DNA from: Sindora glabra
Lineage: Eukaryota; Streptophyta; Magnoliopsida; Fabales; Fabaceae
Length of the DNA: 64,000 nucleotides
NCBI GenBank assembly: GCA_020226215.1
Contig: CM035226.1
Span: forward strand, 62,147,455 to 62,211,454
Direction of reading: 5' to 3'
The notes under the pieces were generated by a model that worked only from the letters and a program-made list of their open reading frames with translations, had not been told where the DNA came from and did no database searches. A program made the translations under genes and the position numbers. This document shows positions 57,526 through 64,000 of this stretch, in pieces (position 1 is the first letter of the stretch; each line of letters opens with the position of its first letter).

Positions 57526-59980
57526 TAATTATATATTAATTTTATTTTTTAAATTAAATTTAATATATTATATGATAATATATTAATAATAAATTTGATA
57601 ATATGTTAATATATTATTATATTAATAATATATAATAAATTTTTCCTTATTTACAGGTGGCCCTAACAAAATGTCTGTTTGGACAGTCAACTCTGAGCGC
57701 CGTGGGTAGAAATTGGGGCAAACGCATTGTTTTTATGTGGGAGAATTTCAAAATGTACATTCATTGTCATGTGACGTTGCTTAGAGAGAGAAGTGAGATT
57801 TATACTTTTATTAGAGAATGGCGTTGGTATAATTGCTATGCCCTTGCCGACAGAGAAATTTTAAGTGCTGTTTAAATTAACTGATTAACTGAGTAGTACA
57901 TTCGATAATTGAATTTAAATTCTTTTAAAAATGTTTGATTATACTTTTAAAATTCTTCAGTAGTTATAGACAGTTTTTTTAATAATTATAAAAGTAATAA
58001 ATTATTTCAAACACATACATAAACTTTTGTATTTGAAACTCAAATATAATGAAAAATAAAATTCATAAGATATATATTGAATATTATAGTACTATTAACA
58101 ACTTTAGAAATTTTTATTGTTTGAATAAACTAATAGTTATTGAGAATAACTGTGGCTTACTTTAATTAAAATTATAAGCAACTAGATATTAAGATTTATA
58201 TTTAAATTAAACTTAATTCATCTTTTAGTGATTGTAGGATAAGGTTAGATTACTCTCTGTGTCCTATTTATAGTATCATTATTTACAATTATGCATACAA
58301 TTTCTATTGAACTAATTTTGCATAATTTAAAATAAATTGAGTTAATTAATACAAATTTATAATGATGGCGCGGAGTACTGTTCGCTCTAAATAGACCTAC
58401 AGGAATTAAACGATAGATGAACTGATAGCAAAATCTTAGTTTAGGATGATTAAAAATAAGATTTTATTTTATTTTTAAATATATTTTTTTAAGAAAATAA
58501 TGTTTGATTTTAAGTAAAGTAAAATTTTATTTTAGTTATAATTTTAATTATATTTATATTATTATGAAATTCATTAAATTTAGAAGAAATTTTATTAGAA
58601 TTCATTTCATTTGATATAAAATACATATTATATGAAAAATTTACCCTCTTTTCAATATTGTATCTACCATGATATTATCAAAATTTATTTTTTAAGTGAA
58701 TTTTATGCATCTTTTAATATGTTCTGAATAAAAGAATTTATTTTCAAATAAATTAAAATTATATTTTTGACAAAATTGTTAAATAATACAATTCATTTAA
58801 AAATAAATTAAAAATTTTCTATTAAAATAAAATGAAATCAGTGCTAAAAAATTGTGATGCCAAACCAACCCAGAGTCTCGTAGCTTCAGCACTGAATTTC
58901 TCCTTATGATTTCAGTGGTGGGATTGCAGTAAGAAAACAAACTCTTGGCAAGATAACAAACACGCATTCGAGGGATGAAAAATTCTAATATCCACTGTAC
59001 AAGTAAGTGAAAGTTCTTGGTCTAGTTGTAAAAATGGGATAGATACAAAATTAAAACAAGACGAAATTCTCTACTTACCTCTGAATTTAATTTTTTTTCC
59101 TGGTGAAATAAAAAGAGATGAGATAGATAAAGCATCGGTTGCCATCAAGATTGTTGTCTTTGCGGTCAGTCAAGCGTCTTTGTTGAACTTTCAATAAGCC
59201 TTCCTATCTTTATTGTCAAAGCCATGTGCGCTAAGCGAGTGAAGTTTGTCTGACTTAAAATGTTGAACGGCATCTATGTAAAACGGCTAATTTTGACTAT
59301 TACAAACATTGAACAGCAGTATATCCTAATAGCTAAATAATTAGTGCTACTTATTACACGTAAATATTTCATATATAAGCAATGATTACCATAAATTTTA
59401 GTTTGATACCAATATGATATCTTGCATCAAAAGAAATTTTGGCAACAATTTCCATGAGTTATATTTTATGTACATTTTATTTTATTAAACAAATTAAAAC
59501 AACATATTCAAAAGAATTTAAATTATAATTCTCCTTAATATAATAAGAGAAAACATCATTCAACAATAAAGAATCAAGAATTTAGTACATTGTATAAGTA
59601 TCAACAAGTACTAGTGGTTTTAGCCATTAAGAATAAGTGCCAACATTGGTACACAGCTTTTAAATAAGTGCCAACATATTATAATATTTCATATATATAT
59701 ATATATGTCCGTGCATAAATCCCACTAACTACATCTTTTAAACAAGTAAAGTTTGTCTGAATCAAAATTTGTTATTTATATGTGATGTAAAAAGGAAATA
59801 TGTTTGATATACTCTCGTATACTTTCCTCTAATAACTAATGAAATTTATAGAACTGGAATTTTAAAACCTATGAAATACAAATGAATAAAGAGTGAATTT
59901 ACGAGAGTAGAAATAGCATTTATGTTAAGAATCTTTCATATGTGAGCATATATACTGTATCACTATCGCTGGGAGGCATT
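57526..59980. other. Intergenic DNA upstream of the receptor kinase
   Basis: AT-rich. A 72-codon open frame at 57,657-57,875 lies in a GC-richer patch but has no recognisable domain. A less AT-rich zone (58,850-59,290) may hold distal promoter sequence. A segment at about 59,239-59,285 ('gaagtttgtctgactt...atgtaaaacgg') reappears diverged at 59,752-59,795, and 'aagtgccaacat' occurs at about 59,634 and 59,668. Confidence 0.4.
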
Positions 59981-59984
59981 TCGT

Positions 59985-59995
59985 CTATATATATA
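59985..59995 (+). promoter_or_regulatory. Candidate TATA box of the receptor kinase gene
   Basis: TATATATATAT lies about 50 bases before the start codon at 60,040, leaving room for a short 5' leader. AT richness makes chance matches common, so the support is positional only. Confidence 0.35.
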
Positions 59996-60039
59996 TTCAT
60001 ATATTTGTAGCCAAAATCACCCGCATTGGAAAAGAGAGA

Positions 60040-63000
60040 ATGGACATTATTCCTTTCATGAGAACTCTTTTTGCCTATGCATTCCTACTTGTCCCTTGTC
60101 TCAAAGTTTCCTTAGCAGTAGATTCCATTTCGCAGTCCGAGATCCTCAGTGATGGCACCACCCTAGTTTCCAGCGATGGAACCTTCGAACTAGGTTTCTT
60201 CAGTCCTACAAACTCCAACAAACGTTACCTTGGAATTTGGTTCAAGAACATTCCAATTCAAACCATTGTTTGGGTTGCGAATCGCGCGAATCCAATCAAT
60301 GATTCAAATGGCATCTTAACACTTAGCTCCACTGGTAATCTGGTCCTCACTCGCAACACCACCCTCGTTTGGGATATAGCAACCCAACTTAAGCAACAGA
60401 GACAGATGAACCCTGTAGTGGCTCAGCTTTTGGATTCAGGTAACCTTGTAGTACGAGACAAAATTGATCCAAACCCAGAAGCCTATTTCTGGCAAAGCTT
60501 TGATTATCCAACTGATACAGCATTAGGAGGGATGAAATTTGGATGGGACAGAAGAACTGGTCTGAACAGAAAATTCACAGCTTGGAAGAGTCCGGAGGAT
60601 CCAGCCCCAGGTGACTTTTCTTGGAGTGTTGTGCTTCATAACTATCCTGACATTTATATGATGAAGGGAACAGAAATATTCCACAGGGTTGGACCATGGA
60701 ATGGCCTGCATTTTAGTGGTACACCCGAAGTAAGGCCTAATCCGGTTTTCGATTACAATTTCATCTCAAACAAAGCTGAGGTATTCTACACATGGAGCCT
60801 CAAGAATCATTCAAGACTATCAATTACAGTACTTAATCAAACCAGCTCTTTCCGTCGTCGCTACGTATGGGATGAAACTGGTAAATATTGGAAGACTTAC
60901 TCAACTTGGCCGGAAGACTACTGCGATACATATCGCCTATGTGGAGCCAATGGATATTGCGTCATCACTGAATCTCCTGTCTGCCAATGTTTGAAGGGTT
61001 TCAAGCCTAAATCGCCAGAAAATTGGAACTTAATGGATTGGTCCGAGGGATGTGTTCGTCATATGCCACTAAGTTGCAATAACAGTGATGGATTTGTCAA
61101 ACTGGAAGGGCTGAAAGTGCCGGATACTGCACATACTTGGGTCGATGAGACAATTGGTTTGGAGGAATGCAGAGAAAAGTGTTTGAATAACTGTTCTTGC
61201 ATGGCTTACACAAATTCAGATATAAGAGGACAAGGTAGTGGCTGTGCAATATGGTTTGGTGATCTTGTTGATATCAGACAATATGCAGCTGATGGGCAGG
61301 ATCTATATCTTCGGATGCCTGCGTCAGAATTAGGTATGCAGTGACTTTACTATGACAATTACTCTTCCTCATTCTTCTCATGTACTTCTATTCATTTTTA
61401 TTTCACGGAATTTGAGTTGGCTGTTTTCAATTGCGATTTAACCATATATATGTTGTTTTACCAAACTTAAATCATGTAGATGCAGAACAAGTCCACAAAA
61501 AAAAGTGGATTGTGATAATTTCTATCACCATTGCGACAATTTTGGGGATGCTGACTTTATTGGGTTGCTATTATGTCTACAAAGTTCGGAAAAATATCAT
61601 TGGTAAATTTCCCTTTTTAACTACATTTACTTGTTGGGTTATCCCTTTGTGAATGGGGTTGGGAGCTGTTTATATATGCCTTCACCTCTTAAGCTAGCTG
61701 AGGTTAAAAGGCTCACACTGATATCAGAATCTAGTTATAACATCTCTATTTATCAGTTTAGCAAAGCGGGTTGATGCATGGAAATGTAATCTTTCTTTTT
61801 GAAGTGATATAGCCTTTCTTTTCATCTTATTTTTCTTTACTCTCTCCCATCCAAACAAATCATGCGCAAATGATTTTGATTCTAATTTATAGCTTGTACA
61901 TTTGGAAATATGGATGCTTCTCTATATTAGCCAGCTTCGTTTCTCCCATCATAGTACTAGCAAAAAGTGAAGCTAGTTTTCCATATGCAGAGAAGTCAGA
62001 GACAAAAAGTAACCACGATAACAGTGAGGAAGATCCCGATCTCCCATTGCTTGATTTATCAACAATTAATGTTGCCACTGATTACTTCTCAGTAAAGAAC
62101 AAAATTGGAGAAGGTGGTTTTGGAACCGTATACAAGGTAAGCCAACATTTCAATATTATGGTGAATACACATTGGTGTCAAGGGTGTGTGAGTGGATATA
62201 CTTACAGAAGTGAATATGCAGGGTAGGTTAGCAAACGGGCAAGAAATTGCTGTGAAAAAGCTTTCCAAAAGTTCAGGTCAAGGAATAGCTGAATTCAAAA
62301 CTGAAGTAAAACTGATTGCAAAACTTCAACATCGAAATCTTGTAAAACTTCTCGGCTTCTGCATCCAGGGACAAGAAAAAATATTGATCTATGAATACAT
62401 GCCTAACGGGAGCCTAGATTCCTTCATTTTTGGTAAGTAATACTATAACAAGATTAGAATGGAATAGTTCATAATTTTAGTGACACCATATATATATATA
62501 TAGTTTGGTGCACTTGGCTTTTAGTGGAAGAATTTAGAAGGGATAATAAATTTGCTCTGGATGCAACAGATCATACTAAAGGAGAGCTGCTTGATTGGTC
62601 TTAACGCTTTCAAATTATAAGTGGAATTGCTCGAGGCCTTCTATATCTTCATCAAGATTCTAGATTGAGGATTATTCATAGAGATCTCAAAGCAAGTAAT
62701 GTTTTACTCGATGATAAGTTAAATTCAAAAATATCAGATTTTGGAATGGCTAGAACTTTTAAAGGGGAGCAAACAGAAGGAAACACACAAAGAGTTGTTG
62801 GAACTTAGTAAGTGCCTAATAGCTATCAAGCTTTATAATCAATTAAGCATCTTCATTAATTTACTTTGTGCAAAATGACTTTCTATGTATGCAGTGGTTA
62901 TATGGCACCGGAATATGCAGTTGATGGCTTGTTTTCAATGAAATCTGATGTTTTTAGTTTTGGTATTTTATTGTTGGAGATTATATCTGGCAAGAGAAAT

Positions 63001-63415
63001 AGGAGAATTTATCATGCAGACCATACCCATAACCTTATCAGTCATGTAAGTATATAAAATATATCTTTCTGTATATTTTGTTAAACTGGTATCCTAACAG
63101 ATTGTTTTCATGTTGCAGGCATGGATGCTGTGGAAAGAAGGCAAGGCTCTAGAATTAATAGACAAAAACATGGAGAGCTCATGCATTGTATCAGAAGCAT
63201 CAAGGTGCATTCATATTAGTCTCTTGTGTGTGCAGCAACATCCCGAAGACAGACCAAACATGTCATCGGTGGTTTTAATGTTGGGTAGCGAGATTGAATT
63301 GGCTGAGCCTAAGCAACCTGCTTACTTTCCCAGCATTGTTCAAGCACATTCCTCAAGTCAACTGACTTCTAGCTCAACCAACGAGATAACAATTTCCTTA
63401 TTGGATGCTCGGTGA
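60040..63415 (+). CDS. G-type lectin S-receptor-like Ser/Thr kinase, internal stop
   Basis: Seven exons with GT-AG borders in the usual S-domain kinase pattern: 60,040-61,333; 61,480-61,602; 61,961-62,136; 62,222-62,432; 62,570-62,807; 62,895-63,045; 63,119-63,415. Phases join throughout (829 codons). Order: signal peptide (1-26), G-type lectin (about 28-150, YLGIWF, VWVANR), S-locus glycoprotein domain ([11 protein letters not shown]), EGF-like and PAN cysteines (to about 425), TM segment in exon 2 (about 439-462), kinase about 520-795 with [14 protein letters not shown] (Lys543), HRDLKASN (Asp640), DFG (Asp658) and APEY. It would sit in the plasma membrane and signal by phosphorylation; the ligand is unknown. 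Codon 613 is TAA (62,602-62,604), where Lys is usual (DWSKRF), so translation would end before the catalytic loop. Everything else is intact, suggesting recent inactivation or a sequencing error. Confidence 0.9.
62602..62604 (+). other. In-frame TAA in kinase exon 5
   Basis: The codons read GAT TGG TCT TAA CGC TTT CAA. Family members have DWSKRFxII here, so a single A-to-T change (AAA to TAA) accounts for the stop. The exon's splice sites and all later kinase motifs remain open and in phase. Confidence 0.85.
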
Positions 63416-63920
63416 TTTTATTTTTATCGAACTAGAGGCAGCACATGTTGCATAAATCTAGTGCATTTAACAGATTCCAAAACTTGTATTTGAAAGGTGA
63501 TTGGAGAGTGGATTTATTGCGGATGAAATTGATGATATCATAAACTTTTCTTGTGAGGAATGCTCAGTTTCTTCATGATACAAGTACAAAAATTTACATT
63601 CTATCAATAATATTTTTGTTGGCCATTGATGATATCATATAGTTAATTTTCTTTGTAAAGAATTAGAGATGAAGAAAATATCTTCTTTTAAGTTGAGGAA
63701 TATTCAAACGTACAAACATGGCTGTTCATATATCCCTTTCTTCAAAGTGTAGATATTTTCAAATATCTATTTCTTCAAAGTGTAGAGATTTTCAAAGGTA
63801 ATTTGCCAAGTCTTACGGCGAGGGAAATTTCAATTTCAGCCCGATTTTGTTAAACATCCTCTCTTTGCAATAAAGCCGCGTTGCAGGACAGCATAGTAAT
63901 GGAACAAATGGAGATATATT
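63416..63920. other. 3' flank of the receptor kinase
   Basis: Probably holds the 3' untranslated region; 'tcaataatatt' near 63,605 is a weak poly(A)-signal-like motif. A 27-base direct repeat 'tttcttcaaagtgtagakat' occurs at 63,737 and 63,770 (period 33). Confidence 0.45.
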
Positions 63921-63927
63921 GGTCCCC

Positions 63928-64000
63928 TGGATGAAAATCAACACGGATGGTGCATTTAGGTATTGATAAGATAGTTGTGAGGTGTTTTACGGGACCCAGA
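63928..64000 (+). pseudogene. RNase H-like (RVT_3 type) domain fragment, cut by window edge
   Basis: The reading WMKINTDGAFR is the start of the plant RNase H-like domain (family W-K-x-N-T-D-G-A, with the first catalytic Asp). A few bases later, in another frame, GVLRDP corresponds to the next conserved block (GGVLRD). The frame change and stops between them indicate a pseudogene. Such domains occur in LINE ORF2 tails and in stand-alone plant RNase H-like genes. Confidence 0.45.

Noticed and set aside
60523..60711. Minus-strand frame within receptor kinase exon 1
   Set aside because: Shadow of the well-supported plus-strand exon.
62140..62226. Read-through of the kinase frame past 62,136
   Set aside because: A good GT donor at 62,137 and AG acceptor before 62,222 restore the family sequence VYK-GRLANGQ; the read-through is intron.
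62806..62812. Apparent second stop (act tag taa) at the end of kinase exon 5
   Set aside because: The codon is split by an intron: TA|gtaagt joins with T at 62,895 to give Tyr in GTYGYMAPEY, as in the family.
1..64000. CRISPR arrays, bacterial operons, organellar DNA insertions, rRNA genes
   Set aside because: No regularly spaced identical repeats, operon-like gene clusters or recognisable organellar or rRNA sequence were seen; the content is plant nuclear.

Overview
The window looks like a very AT-rich, transposon-dominated stretch of an angiosperm (probably eudicot) nuclear chromosome. The grounds are plant-type Ty3/gypsy chromovirus, L1 and RTE LINE, hAT, CACTA and Mutator-like remnants, GT-AG introns, and a G-type lectin S-receptor-like kinase gene with the usual seven-exon layout. 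No prokaryotic or organellar genes, rRNA, convincing tRNA or CRISPR arrays were seen. The species cannot be named from the sequence alone.

Layout. (1) 1-17,100 is a nested graveyard. One old minus-strand L1 LINE can be followed in three pieces: about 15,850-12,742, 10,391-9,915 and 1,995-880. It is split by a hAT-like element (10,392-12,741, imperfect 8-bp target duplication) and by a decayed plus-strand Del/Tekay-type gypsy element (about 1,996-9,914). That gypsy element has an inverted LTR terminus where a 5' LTR should be. Solo-LTR-like sequences flank the region. (2) 17,100-24,050 is AT-rich non-coding DNA with a probable solo LTR. (3) 24,050-30,400 is a hAT region with a broken minus-strand BED/hATC transposase. 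(4) 30,400-35,250 holds a GC-rich island, an unrecognised spliced-looking remnant and two fragments resembling the WD40 protein PWP1. (5) 35,600-48,500 is a second nest. A plus-strand gypsy pol pseudogene is cut at the RNase H/integrase boundary by a minus-strand gypsy element (about 37,119-46,497). That element itself carries a 770-bp Mutator-like insertion at the edge of one LTR and a 1.74-kb solo LTR upstream of gag. (6) 48,500-59,980 contains MITE-like repeats and a 5'-to-3' complete minus-strand RTE-type LINE flanked by a perfect 17-bp duplication. (7) 60,040-63,415 is the only well-preserved host gene, an S-domain receptor-like kinase, with a single in-frame TAA inside its kinase domain. 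(8) The right edge starts a frameshifted RNase H-like fragment.

The genes do not form a pathway. The functional content is one receptor-kinase gene, possibly a recent pseudogene or a truncated receptor, beside layered mobile elements. I found no convincing new biological system. The most unusual observations are the gypsy element that seems to have a U5-type LTR end on both sides, the Mutator-like GC-rich insertion exactly at an LTR edge, and the lone nonsense codon in the receptor kinase. All boundaries and similarities were judged by eye; no alignment or database search was run.
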